A stretch of 64,000 nucleotides of DNA, from the NCBI RefSeq assembly GCF_019634845.1, contig NZ_JAHCAQ010000003.1, positions 124,001 to 188,000 on the forward strand, read 5' to 3'. Made by a program: the position numbers and the translations under genes. The notes beneath the pieces were generated by a model. It was not told the DNA's origin and did not search any database. It saw only the letters and a program-made list of their open reading frames with translations. How positions within the stretch are numbered: the first letter of the stretch is position 1; each line of letters opens with the position of its first letter. This document shows positions 1-8,430 of this stretch, piece after piece. The stretch is from Dokdonella sp. GTDB taxonomy: Bacteria; Pseudomonadota; Gammaproteobacteria; Xanthomonadales; Rhodanobacteraceae.

Positions 1-106
1 TCTCGCGCGCGGTGAGGCCACCGCACAGCTGGATGATGCGGTCGGCCAGCGTGGACTTGCCGTGATCGACGTGGGCGATGATGGAAAAATTGCGGATATT
101 GGTCAT
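1..106 (-). CDS. lepA: Elongation factor 4 (LepA), N-terminal fragment
   Basis: The first 35 codons of a translational GTPase run off the left edge of the window. The peptide begins [19 protein letters not shown], and AHVDHGKST is the P-loop (G1) of the EF-G/LepA GTPases; the [21 protein letters not shown] form is characteristic of LepA. LepA is a ribosome-associated GTPase that acts in translation and is usually about 600 residues, so most of the gene lies outside. It sits on the same strand as mucD, 176 bp downstream of it, matching the xanthomonad order rpoE-rseA-mucD-lepA. I saw no further gene in the 107-282 gap. Confidence 0.9.
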   Translation of the reverse strand, partial: MTNIRNFSIIAHVDHGKSTLADRIIQLCGGLTARE

Positions 107-282
107 GCGAACCGGAGACTTGCCCGGTGGCAAGAGCCCCGGCAAAAGCGGGATTATCGCATGCCGCCAGCGAAAAGTGCGGCCAGCGCGCTGGAGCGGC
201 GCGGCGCAACGACATCGAGCGACGCCGGCAGGTAGTGCCGACGTGGCCTGGCGACCACGTCGGCCTGCATGCGCAGCGCAGA

Positions 283-1731
283 CTATTCGCTGGCGGGCGC
301 GTCCTTCGGCACCGTCACCGCGAGGAACTGGGTCTGTTCGTTGCGTCGCACGAGCAACATGACGGCATCACCGGGCTTGGCGCCCTTGAGGCTGGCGTTG
401 AAGTCGGCGACCGACTTCACGGGCTTGCGGCCGACCATGAGGATGACGTCGCCCGGCATCAGTGCGCTGCGCCGGGCGAGATTGCCGGCCAACCGCTGCA
501 CCACGACGCCCTGATTGTCGGTGATGCCCAGTGCCTTGCGCTGCTCGCCGCTGAGATCCTCGACCACGATGCCGAGCGCGTTGCCGGCCGCCGCGGCCGG
601 CGCCGCGCCGCCACGCGCACTGGCCAGCGCGCCCTTGTCGACCGGCAGTTCGCCGACCGTCACCGGCAAGGTCAGCGTCTTGCCTTCGCGCCAGATCGAC
701 AGCTCGGCCTTGCTGCCGGGTCGGGTCGAACCCACCAGTGGCGGCAGATCGGCCGACATCGTGATGTCACGACCGGCGAAAGCCAGGATCACGTCGCCGA
801 CCTGCACGCCGGCCTTGTCGGCCGCGCCACCGGGGGTGACCTGGTTGACGAGTGCGCCGCCGATGCGCGGCAGACCGAGCGCCTTGGCCTGTTCACGATC
901 GACGTTCTGGATCTGCACGCCGATCATGCCGCGGCTGACCCGCCCCGTCGTCTTGATCTGTTCGACCGCGTTCATCGCAATGTCGATCGGGATCGCGAAC
1001 GACACTCCCATGAAACCGCCGGTGTTGGAAAAGATCTGCGAATTGATGCCGATCACCTGCCCCTGCAGGTTGAACAGCGGCCCGCCGGAATTGCCGCGAT
1101 TGATCGGCACGTCGGTCTGGATGAAGGGCACGTACTGCTGGTCGGCGCCGCCGAAGTTGCGCCCGACCGCACTGACGATGCCGGCGGTGACCGAATGGTC
1201 GAAGCCGAACGGCGAGCCGATCGCCACCACCCACTGGCCGGCCTTGACGAGTTTGGAGTCGCCGACGCTGACCACCGGCAGGTTCGACGCGTTGAGCTTG
1301 AGCAGGGCGATGTCGTACTGGGCGTCGGTGCCGATCACCTTGGCATCGAGCTCGCGCCGGTCGGACAGGCGCACGGTCACCTGGTCGGCGCCATCGACGA
1401 CATGGTTGTTGGTCAGCACGTATCCATCGGCGGAGATGATGAAGCCCGAGCCCATCGACACGCGCGTGCCATGGTCACGCGGCATCGGCATCTGCGGTCC
1501 GAAGAAGCGGCGGAAGATCTCCGGCACATCCTGCTGGTCGGGACCCTGCTGGACGCTGCTGTCGGGGTTGCCGGTGGCCTGCACGTTGACTACCGCCGGG
1601 CCGTATTTCTCGACCAGCGGACTGAAATCGGGCAGCTCGGCCGCCTGCACCGCGGCGGCGCCGCTGCACCAGACCGCTGCCGCAACCAGCCCTCGCCATA
1701 CCCACACGCTTGCTCGTGGATTCATCGTCAT
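283..1731 (-). CDS. mucD: Periplasmic serine protease Do/MucD (DegP/DegQ family)
   Basis: Envelope protease/chaperone of 482 residues that degrades or refolds misfolded periplasmic proteins. A Sec signal peptide covers about residues 1-31 (hydrophobic stretch, then VQAAEL). The trypsin-like domain shows the catalytic triad: His110 in TNNHV, Asp140 in QYDIALLK, Ser215 in [10 protein letters not shown]. Two PDZ domains follow (about 255-350 and 380-475). The start is supported by a GAGG 6 nt upstream; an in-frame ATG two codons later is possible. It is the third gene of the rpoE-rseA-mucD cluster and has its own sigma-E-like promoter candidate in the 160-bp gap before it. Family assignment is very secure; the choice among the names DegP, DegQ and MucD rests on the neighbours. 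Confidence 0.95.
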   Translation of the reverse strand: MTMNPRASVWVWRGLVAAAVWCSGAAAVQAAELPDFSPLVEKYGPAVVNVQATGNPDSSVQQGPDQQDVPEIFRRFFGPQMPMPRDHGTRVSMGSGFIISADGYVLTNNHVVDGADQVTVRLSDRRELDAKVIGTDAQYDIALLKLNASNLPVVSVGDSKLVKAGQWVVAIGSPFGFDHSVTAGIVSAVGRNFGGADQQYVPFIQTDVPINRGNSGGPLFNLQGQVIGINSQIFSNTGGFMGVSFAIPIDIAMNAVEQIKTTGRVSRGMIGVQIQNVDREQAKALGLPRIGGALVNQVTPGGAADKAGVQVGDVILAFAGRDITMSADLPPLVGSTRPGSKAELSIWREGKTLTLPVTVGELPVDKGALASARGGAAPAAAAGNALGIVVEDLSGEQRKALGITDNQGVVVQRLAGNLARRSALMPGDVILMVGRKPVKSVADFNASLKGAKPGDAVMLLVRRNEQTQFLAVTVPKDAPASE

Positions 1732-1817
1732 GTTGGCCTCGTTGTGTCTGTTGTCGAATGTCCATCGCCGCCCGTGCGGCGCGACGAGGCGCCGCTGCGC
1801 GGGCGAGGAGACTTGGG

Positions 1818-1844
1818 TTGGACGCGCGATCGGCGTCCGGGTTC
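1818..1844 (-). promoter_or_regulatory. Candidate sigma-E promoter for mucD
   Basis: On the minus strand GAACCC (1844-1839), a 15-bp spacer and GTCCAA (1823-1818) fit the sigma-E pattern GGAACTT-N15/16-GTCNAA reasonably well. The element lies between the rseA stop and the mucD start and would give a leader of about 80 nt. The -35 differs from GAACTT at two positions, so this is a prediction only. Confidence 0.4.
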
Positions 1845-1890
1845 GCGGCGCGGTCAGCCACGCTTCAGCGCGTCGGCTGGCTGGCGCCGC

Positions 1891-2529
1891 TCAATGCCTG
1901 GCGGCAGCCGGGTCGCCGTCGTGCCGAGCCGCTGGCGCCAGCAACAGGACCGACGGCGCGGTCGCGGTCGGCTGTGCGGGGCGGCCACAGGCCGCACCGC
2001 AGCGTGGATCGAGTGCCGGCACCAGCAGGGTTTCGATGCCGAAACTGGCCGGGGCGGCATCGAGCGGTGCGTTGGGCACCAGCAAGGGCGGGCCCACCTG
2101 GCCATGGCCGAACGTGGTCGTGGTCGCCGCCGCCGGCGCCACCGCGATTGCGCCCGAACCCTGCAGTGACGATGGCGTGCGCACCAAGGTCGGTTGCGCC
2201 GCGCCGGGAACCTCACCCGCTGGCCGCGTCACCACCAGTGCCGCCACCGCGACCGAGGCGGCCAGCGCACCGCCGGCGCCCCAGCGCAGCAGGCGCTGCG
2301 CCATCGGCTGGCGCCGCGGCAATGGCGCGATGCCGGCCATCACCGCATCGGCAAACCCGCTGCGCAGCGGCGCCAGCGGTTCACGGCGCAACACCTGCGC
2401 CGCCACCTGGTAGCGCCCCCAGCGCTGCACCAGATCGGCATCGGCGCGGGCCAGCACGAAGCGGGCCTGGTGGCCGTCCAGCTCGCCGTCCATCAGGGCG
2501 GACAGTTGCTCACGGATCTGCTCGTTCAT
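1891..2529 (-). CDS. rseA: Anti-sigma-E factor RseA/MucA-like
   Basis: A 212-residue single-pass inner-membrane protein that would hold RpoE inactive until envelope stress triggers its proteolysis. The N-terminal 50 residues (MNEQIREQLSALMDGEL...) match the RseA/MucA N-terminal domain that binds the sigma factor. A hydrophobic segment at about 84-101 is the membrane span, and the rest is a low-complexity Ala/Pro/Thr-rich periplasmic part. Its ATG overlaps the rpoE TGA (ATGA at 2526-2529), indicating translational coupling and matched stoichiometry. The C-terminal tail is poorly conserved-looking, so the exact end of the functional protein is less certain than its identity. Confidence 0.88.
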   Translation of the reverse strand: MNEQIREQLSALMDGELDGHQARFVLARADADLVQRWGRYQVAAQVLRREPLAPLRSGFADAVMAGIAPLPRRQPMAQRLLRWGAGGALAASVAVAALVVTRPAGEVPGAAQPTLVRTPSSLQGSGAIAVAPAAATTTTFGHGQVGPPLLVPNAPLDAAPASFGIETLLVPALDPRCGAACGRPAQPTATAPSVLLLAPAARHDGDPAAARH

Positions 2530-3119
2530 GACACTTGCTTTCCTTCCGGCAACAAGGGGCGCAGCTTTTCGTCGATCGCTTCACGGGCGCGGAAGATGCG
2601 CGACCTGACCGTACCGATCGGGCAGTTCATCGCCGCAGCGATTTCCTCGTAACTCATGCCTTCGACCTCGCGCAACGTGATCGCGGTGCGCAGGTCCTCG
2701 GGCAGTGCTTCGACCGTGGCAAACACGGTTTGTTCAATTTCCTGGCGCATGAGCTCGTGCTCGGGCGTGGCCGACTCGTGCAGGCGCGTGGCGCCGTCGA
2801 ACTGCACCGCATCCTCGACCGCGATGTCCTCGGTGGGCGGGCGCCGGCCCTGCGACACGAGATGGTTCTTGGCGGTATTGATCGCGATACGGTAGATCCA
2901 GGTATAAAACTGGGCGTCGCCGCGAAACGAGCCGATGGCGCGATACGCGCGCAGGAACGCCTCCTGGGCGACGTCCTGGCATTCGCTCCAGTCGTTGATG
3001 TAGCGCGAAATGACGCCAACGAGCTTGTGCTGGTACTTCCTGACCAGCAGGTCGAACGCCCGGTTGTCGCCTTTCTGCACGCGCTCGACGAGCGCCCTGT
3101 CCAAATCGCTTTCGCCCAT
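2526..3119 (-). CDS. rpoE: RNA polymerase sigma-E factor (ECF, RpoE/AlgU)
   Basis: ECF sigma factor of 197 residues, the usual size, directing transcription of envelope-stress genes. Region 2 spans about residues 20-95, including the -10 recognition motif (DVAQEAFLRAYRAIGSFRGD) and the TWIYRIAINTAKNHL stretch typical of RpoE. Region 4 at about 135-190 carries the helix-turn-helix (EGMSYEEIAAAMNCPIGTV) that reads the -35 element. It heads the rpoE-rseA-mucD cluster and is preceded by a sigma-E-type promoter candidate, which implies autoregulation. The stop overlaps the rseA start by one base pair frame (ATGA). Confidence 0.97.
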   Translation of the reverse strand: MGESDLDRALVERVQKGDNRAFDLLVRKYQHKLVGVISRYINDWSECQDVAQEAFLRAYRAIGSFRGDAQFYTWIYRIAINTAKNHLVSQGRRPPTEDIAVEDAVQFDGATRLHESATPEHELMRQEIEQTVFATVEALPEDLRTAITLREVEGMSYEEIAAAMNCPIGTVRSRIFRAREAIDEKLRPLLPEGKQVS

Positions 3120-3165
3120 CCGGGGCCTACTCCCTCGTCATTGTTGCCGCGTGCGTGCATGCCAC

Positions 3166-3192
3166 CTTGACCATGCGCACGCCGAAAAGTTC
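3166..3192 (-). promoter_or_regulatory. Candidate autoregulatory sigma-E promoter of rpoE
   Basis: Reading the minus strand, GAACTT (3192-3187) is followed by 15 bp and GTCAAG (3171-3166). This is close to the sigma-E consensus GGAACTT-N15/16-GTCNAA, with a perfect GAACTT. It lies in the 93-bp gap between the stop of the GGDEF-EAL gene and the rpoE start, leaving a leader of about 40 nt. Confidence 0.6.
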
Positions 3193-3212
3193 GCTGCCAC
3201 CCCCGCGCCGGC

Positions 3213-5798
3213 TCAGACGGGCTGCGGGGTGCCGGCCCCAAGCAGCCGGGCGCGCTCCTTGAGCAGGTTGTCGAAGCTGGCCACCGACAGCGGTCGGCAG
3301 AACAGGAAGCCCTGCAGCACATCGCAGCCTTCGTTGCGCAGGAACTGGAAATGCTCCTCGGTCTCGACTCCCTCGGCGACCACCTTGCAATTGAGATCAT
3401 GCGCCATCGACAGTGTCGCGCGCACGATCGCCTCGTCGTCGGGATCCAGGCCGATGTTGCGCACGAACGCCTGGTCGATCTTGATGCTGTCGGCCGGAAA
3501 GCGCTTGATGTAGTCGAGCGATGACTGACCGGTGCCGAAGTCGTCGAGCGACACCCCGCAGCCGAGCTCGCGCAGGCCGTTGAGCGTGGTGATGAGATTG
3601 GGGATGCTCTTGGCGCTGATGCTCTCGGTCACTTCCAGATCGAGCATGCGTGCTTCGAGCCCGGTCTGCTGCAGTACCGATTCCACGGTGCGCACCAGGG
3701 TCGGCTGGCGCAGTTGCAGCGGCGACAGGTTGACACCCAGGCGCAGGCGGACGCCGTACTCCTGCTGCCAACGTCGCGCCTCGCGGCAGGCCGCCTGCAG
3801 CACCCACTCGCCGATCGAGATGATGAGCCCGGTTTCCTCGGCCAGCGGCACGAAGAAGCCGGGGCTGATCATGCCCAGCTCGGGATGCTCCCAGCGCAGC
3901 AGCGCCTCCATGCCGACGATGTCCTCGCTGAGAGCGTCGACCTGGGGCTGGAAGAACACGCGCAATTCGCCGTTGCGCTCGGCCTGGCGCAACTTGGCCT
4001 CGAGCGCGAGGCGCTGGCGGTGCGATTCCTCGGACACCGCCACGTAGGCCTGGAAATTGTTGCGCCCCATGCCCTTGGCCGAATACATCGCCACATCGGC
4101 CTGCTTGAGCAGGCGTTCGGCATCGGTCGCATCATCGGGGTAGAAACTCACGCCGAGCGAGGTCGTGATGCTCAGCTCCAGCCCGTCAGCCAGCTGCAGC
4201 GGAACCTCCATCGCCCGCACGATCTTCTCGGCGATGCGCATCACGTCGTCCCGCTGCACGATGTGGCGCAGGATCAGCGTGAACTCGTCGCCGGCATAGC
4301 GCGCCACCGTGTCGGTGCCGCGCACGGTCGCCTTGAGGCGGCGCGCCACCGCCACCAGCACCTGGTCGCCCACCGCGTGGCCGAGCGAGTCGTTGATGGT
4401 CTTGAAACGATCGACGTCGACGAAGATCACGGCCAGCATCTCGCTGCCGCGGTGCGCCTCGGCGATCGCCGAATTGAGACGGTCGTTGAACAGCAGCCGA
4501 TTCGGCAGGCCCGTCAGCGGATCGCGCAGGCCGTCCGAGCGGCCCTGCTCGCGCGCCCGGCGCAATTCGAACTCGGCGCCGAGCGCGTGGCCGAACAGGC
4601 GCAGGCCGGCCAGCACCGCCATGTCGACGGTCATTGGATCACGCCGCGCCATCAGCAGCGCACCGACGCAGTCCTGTCGTTCACCGCGCACCGGAACGCC
4701 GAGCACGCACTCGAAGCGCCGCTCGCGCAGCGACAGGTCGATCGCCGGCGCGGCCCAGGCATCGTGGCCGAGCACGATCTCCTCGCCTGCCAGCACCTGG
4801 CGCAGCAGGCCGTCGTAGCGCGCGCTGGCACCCTCATCGATCTCGAAGCGATGGTAGGCCGCCGCCGCCTTCGGCTCGGGCACGTTGTCGACGCCGGTCT
4901 CGATTGCAACCACCACGTCGAGCCCAAGCCATTCGGCAATCCCGCGCACGATCGCCTCGGCGCGGTCACGGTCGTCGCCCTGTGCCACGCGCAGCAAGGC
5001 CACCATGGCCTCCTGCAGCCGACTGAGTTCCTCGATCTCGCGGAAGGTGTAGAACAGCACCACGCGTTCCTGGTGCATCGCATTGCGGATGTTGACGTCG
5101 ACCGGATAGGTGCCGCCATCGGCGCGCGGTTTGCGCGCGCGCACGCCGACACTGCTCTCGCTGGCCAAGCGCTGCGCGAGCGCATCGCGCCGATCGGCGC
5201 CGAGCACGAAATCGAAGCCGTCGATGCGACTGCCGATCAGGCGCGTGCGTGCATAACCCGAGCGGCGCACGAAGGTATCGTTGACGTCGAGGATGCGACC
5301 GCTGGCCGGATCGACCAGCGCCAGCTCGTCGAGGCTGCCATCGAAGGCGAAGCGGTACTGGTCGCCCGGCGCCGGCGGCGCCGCGGGTCGCTGTGCCACT
5401 GCCGGTCGCTGCGCCATCGCGATGTCGAGCCGCGCCTGCACGTCGCTGGCGCGGATCGGGCTTGCCAGCCACTCCACGACGCAGGCCGGCAGGTCGCCGG
5501 CCGTCCATTGCCGACCGCGCCCGGCGACGATGCCGATCACCGGCACGGCGTGGCCTGACTGGGCCTGCAGTTCGGCGCAGAACGCGACCGCGTCGCGCAG
5601 GTTGCCGCCGAACTCGACCACGGCCAGGTCGATGCTGATGCCGGGACCGAGGAATTCGCGCGCCTGGGCGATGTCCTTGGCCGAGTAGATTTCCTCGAAC
5701 GACTGCTGGTCGAGCACGTCGAACAGCACGCGGCGGTCGCTGCGGTCGGCGGCGACGATCAGTGCCGCCCCCTGGCTGGTGGGCAACGTCGCGCTCAT
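3213..5798 (-). CDS. Hybrid REC-like/PAS/GAF/GGDEF/EAL signalling protein
   Basis: An 861-residue cyclic-di-GMP enzyme or regulator. Domains in order: a receiver-like domain (1-135), PAS (about 150-270), GAF (about 285-430), GGDEF (about 440-600) and EAL (about 615-850). The receiver-like domain seems unable to be phosphorylated in the normal way, since the expected Asp at the end of beta-3 reads VVEF. The diguanylate cyclase signature is AGDEF rather than GGDEF, a variant that is active in some proteins. The phosphodiesterase side looks intact: EALLRW, the DDFGTG loop, KIDQAFVRN and EGVET are all present. I chose the ATG at 5798 because it overlaps the stop of the upstream gene (ATGA) and starts the receiver fold; the open frame continues upstream without coding character. 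Net output (synthesis, breakdown or both) cannot be read from sequence. Confidence 0.9.
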   Translation of the reverse strand: MSATLPTSQGAALIVAADRSDRRVLFDVLDQQSFEEIYSAKDIAQAREFLGPGISIDLAVVEFGGNLRDAVAFCAELQAQSGHAVPVIGIVAGRGRQWTAGDLPACVVEWLASPIRASDVQARLDIAMAQRPAVAQRPAAPPAPGDQYRFAFDGSLDELALVDPASGRILDVNDTFVRRSGYARTRLIGSRIDGFDFVLGADRRDALAQRLASESSVGVRARKPRADGGTYPVDVNIRNAMHQERVVLFYTFREIEELSRLQEAMVALLRVAQGDDRDRAEAIVRGIAEWLGLDVVVAIETGVDNVPEPKAAAAYHRFEIDEGASARYDGLLRQVLAGEEIVLGHDAWAAPAIDLSLRERRFECVLGVPVRGERQDCVGALLMARRDPMTVDMAVLAGLRLFGHALGAEFELRRAREQGRSDGLRDPLTGLPNRLLFNDRLNSAIAEAHRGSEMLAVIFVDVDRFKTINDSLGHAVGDQVLVAVARRLKATVRGTDTVARYAGDEFTLILRHIVQRDDVMRIAEKIVRAMEVPLQLADGLELSITTSLGVSFYPDDATDAERLLKQADVAMYSAKGMGRNNFQAYVAVSEESHRQRLALEAKLRQAERNGELRVFFQPQVDALSEDIVGMEALLRWEHPELGMISPGFFVPLAEETGLIISIGEWVLQAACREARRWQQEYGVRLRLGVNLSPLQLRQPTLVRTVESVLQQTGLEARMLDLEVTESISAKSIPNLITTLNGLRELGCGVSLDDFGTGQSSLDYIKRFPADSIKIDQAFVRNIGLDPDDEAIVRATLSMAHDLNCKVVAEGVETEEHFQFLRNEGCDVLQGFLFCRPLSVASFDNLLKERARLLGAGTPQPV

Positions 5799-6283
5799 GG
5801 CACCCAGCGTCCGTCGCGCAGGCGCAGGCGCTGTGGCGCCTGGGTGCGGGCCGACAGCTGGCCGTAGACCCCTTCCAGTTCCTCGGGCAGCACGACGTTG
5901 TCGCCCATGAACACGACCTTGCGCTCGCTGCGCATCGTCAGGCGCGAGATGCGGCGCAGGAACAGCGTCTCGGCGGGGCGCAGGTAGTCGGCGAAATCCA
6001 CGAACAGGTACACGCCGAAATGCAGACTCTGCAGCACATAGCGCAGCGCGTCGGCCAGGCGCTTGGTGCCCGGCACGTACAGGCCCGCCTCGCGCAGCGG
6101 GCTGATGCCACCTTCCGGATCCCAGGCATAGATCGACGTGCCGGCGCGGATCGCCAACGTGCGCAACTGCGCGAGTGTGTCGGCGGGATTGTCGCTGTCG
6201 AGCGCGATCACGTGCTGCGGCGACTGCACGATGCGCTCGAGCAACTGCTGGACGATCGACAGATCGGCTTTGGAATCGCTCAC
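5795..6283 (-). CDS. Conserved hypothetical protein resembling the N-terminal domain of Ycf46-type AAA proteins
   Basis: A 162-residue soluble protein. The pattern of an N-terminal segment on handling of residence in 'IALDSDNP...L', a YAWDPEGGI motif, then VYLFVDFADYL and KVVFMGDNVVLPEELEGVYG, resembles the N-terminal region of Ycf46-like AAA+ ATPases (the part before the ATPase core: predicted beta strands ending in a 'vLP.ELE' motif). No Walker motifs are present, so it is not itself an ATPase. I chose GTG at 6283 because GGAGG lies about 4-5 nt upstream; an upstream ATG (6301) would place that ribosome site inside the gene. Its stop overlaps the start of the GGDEF-EAL gene, so the two are probably co-translated and work together. 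The family relationship is an inference from motif pattern only. Confidence 0.7.
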   Translation of the reverse strand: MSDSKADLSIVQQLLERIVQSPQHVIALDSDNPADTLAQLRTLAIRAGTSIYAWDPEGGISPLREAGLYVPGTKRLADALRYVLQSLHFGVYLFVDFADYLRPAETLFLRRISRLTMRSERKVVFMGDNVVLPEELEGVYGQLSARTQAPQRLRLRDGRWVP

Positions 6284-6362
6284 GTGCCCTCCGGGCCGCA
6301 TTGACCCGATGCACGGCTTGCCGGGATTATAGCGATCCCGACGCCGTCGTACGGAGCCGACC

Positions 6363-8411
6363 ATGTTCGAAGGGCTGCGTTTCCAACACTGGCAGACGTC
6401 CCAGGACAGTGATGGCATCCTCGTCCTGACCCTCGACCGTGCCGGCAGCACGGTCAATGCGATGTCGCGCGCCGTGCTCGACGAGCTGGCCGAGATCGTC
6501 GAGCGCCTGTCGTTCGAGCCACCGCGCGGCATCATCCTGCGTTCGGCCAAGGCCGGCTTCGTCGTCGGCGCCGACATCAAGGAATTCGAGGGTTTCGAGA
6601 AGTCTGGCACCGTGCAGGACGCGCTCGAGAACGGCCAGCGCATCTACCAGCGCCTGGCCAGCCTGCCCTGTCCCAGCGTCGCCGCGATCCATGGCGTCTG
6701 CATGGGCGGCGGCACCGAGCTCGCGCTGGCCTGCCGCCATCGCGTGGCCGCGCGCGATCCGGCCACGCGCATCGCCCTGCCCGAGGTTCGGCTCGGCATC
6801 TTCCCGGGCTGGGGTGGCTCGGCACGCCTGCCCTATCTCATCGGCGCCCCGGCCGCGCTCGAGTTCATGCTGACCGGACGCGCGGCGTCGGCCGAAAATG
6901 CGCGCGCAATCGGTCTCGTCGACGCGCTTGCGGCGCCCGAACTGCTGCTCGATGCGGCGCGCGAGCTGATCCGCCATCCACGACCGCGGCCGCTCAAGCA
7001 GCGTTTGCTGGCGTGGGCCAGCAACCTGTGGCCGGTGCGGCAGGTCCTTGCGCCGATCCTCGTCCGCCAGACCGCGGCCAAGGTGCGCAAGGAGCAGTAT
7101 CCGGCGCCGTTCGCGCTGATCGAGACCTGGCGCCGCGGCGGCAGCCTGCGCCGCCGCCTGCACAACGAGGCTCGTGCGGTGGCGAAGCTCGCCACCACGG
7201 CCACGGCGCGCAACCTCATCCGGGTGTTTTTCCTGCAGGAGCGGCTCAAGGGCCTGGCCGGCGGCGCCGCGCACGACATCGCGCGCGTGCACGTGGTCGG
7301 CGCCGGCGTGATGGGTGGCGACATCGCGGCCTGGTGCGCATTGCGCGGCTTCGAGGTCACGCTGCAGGACCGCGAGATGAAGTACGTGCAACCCGCGCTC
7401 GATCGCGCCCGCAGCCTGTTCGACAAGAAGCTGCGGACGCCCGATCGCATCAACCCGGCACTGGCAAGGCTCAAGGCCGATGTCGAGGGCCACGGCGTGG
7501 CCGCCGCCGACCTGCTGATCGAAGCGATCTACGAAAACGCCCAGGCCAAGGAAGACCTCTACCGCGGCGCCGAAGCGCAGCTGCCAGCCGGCGCGCTGCT
7601 TGCAACCAACACCTCGAGCATCCCGCTCGCGCAGCTGCGCGAGGCGGTGCGCGTTCCGGGGCGCTTCCTGGGTCTGCATTACTTCAATCCGGTGGCGCTG
7701 ATGCCGCTGGTCGAGATCGTGCGCCATGACCGCCTCGACGCGCTCAGCGAGCGGCGTGCGCTCGCCTTCTGCAAGGCGATCGACAAGCTGCCGGTGCCGG
7801 TGGCCGGCACGCCGGGCTTCCTCGTCAACCGCACGCTGATGCCCTACATGCTCGAGGCCGCGCGCGCACTGGCCGAGGGCGTGCCGGCGCCCGTCATCGA
7901 CAAGGCGGCCAAGCGCTTCGGCATGCCGATGGGCCCGATCGAGCTCGCCGATACCGTCGGCCTCGACGTCGCGGCATCGGTCGGCGCCGAACTGGGGCCG
8001 TTCCTCGGTCTGGAGATTCCGGCTGCGATCGCCGAACTGGCGAAGGACGGCAAGCGCGGCAAGAAGGATGGCGAAGGCTTCTACAAGTGGCAGGACGGCA
8101 AGGCGATCAAGCCAGCGGTCGATCCACACTACGTCGCACCCGAGGACCTCGAGGACCGCATCGTCCTGCCGCTCATCAACGAGGCCGTGGCCTGCCTGCA
8201 TGATGGCGTGGTCGACGATGCCGAACTGCTCGATGCCGGCCTCATCTTCGGCACCGGCTTCGCACCGTTTCGCGGCGGTCCGATCCAGTACATCCGCGAC
8301 ACCGGCGCCGATGCGCTGGTGGCCCGCCTCGAAAACCTCGCGCGCCGCTACGGCGAGCGCTTCAAGCCGCGACCGGGCTGGGACGCGCCAGCGCTGCGCA
8401 CGCCGGCCTGA
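6363..8411 (+). CDS. fadB: Fatty acid oxidation complex alpha subunit (enoyl-CoA hydratase / 3-hydroxyacyl-CoA dehydrogenase)
   Basis: Multifunctional beta-oxidation enzyme of 682 residues (E. coli FadB is 729). The N-terminal crotonase domain (1-200) carries the oxyanion-hole region (VVGADIKEF, HGVCMGGGTE) and the two expected acidic residues, Glu119 and Glu141. The NAD-binding Rossmann domain starts near residue 308 (VVGAGVMGG). LHYFNPVALMPLVEIV holds the dehydrogenase catalytic His, and two C-terminal helical dehydrogenase domains complete the protein. GGAG 7 nt upstream supports the ATG. No thiolase (fadA) lies next to it, so the partner subunit is elsewhere. FadJ is an equally acceptable name on length and context. 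Confidence 0.9.
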   Translation: MFEGLRFQHWQTSQDSDGILVLTLDRAGSTVNAMSRAVLDELAEIVERLSFEPPRGIILRSAKAGFVVGADIKEFEGFEKSGTVQDALENGQRIYQRLASLPCPSVAAIHGVCMGGGTELALACRHRVAARDPATRIALPEVRLGIFPGWGGSARLPYLIGAPAALEFMLTGRAASAENARAIGLVDALAAPELLLDAARELIRHPRPRPLKQRLLAWASNLWPVRQVLAPILVRQTAAKVRKEQYPAPFALIETWRRGGSLRRRLHNEARAVAKLATTATARNLIRVFFLQERLKGLAGGAAHDIARVHVVGAGVMGGDIAAWCALRGFEVTLQDREMKYVQPALDRARSLFDKKLRTPDRINPALARLKADVEGHGVAAADLLIEAIYENAQAKEDLYRGAEAQLPAGALLATNTSSIPLAQLREAVRVPGRFLGLHYFNPVALMPLVEIVRHDRLDALSERRALAFCKAIDKLPVPVAGTPGFLVNRTLMPYMLEAARALAEGVPAPVIDKAAKRFGMPMGPIELADTVGLDVAASVGAELGPFLGLEIPAAIAELAKDGKRGKKDGEGFYKWQDGKAIKPAVDPHYVAPEDLEDRIVLPLINEAVACLHDGVVDDAELLDAGLIFGTGFAPFRGGPIQYIRDTGADALVARLENLARRYGERFKPRPGWDAPALRTPA

Positions 8412-8430
8412 GCGGCCGGCTCGCCGCGGG

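Noticed and set aside
127-2169. 680-codon plus-strand frame over mucD and rseA
   Set aside because: Antisense shadow; His/Arg/Gly-rich product without family features.
3213-6314. Single 1033-codon reading of the GGDEF-EAL gene
   Set aside because: The first 172 codons are an out-of-frame reading of the upstream small gene; the ATGA overlap at 5795-5798 marks the real start.
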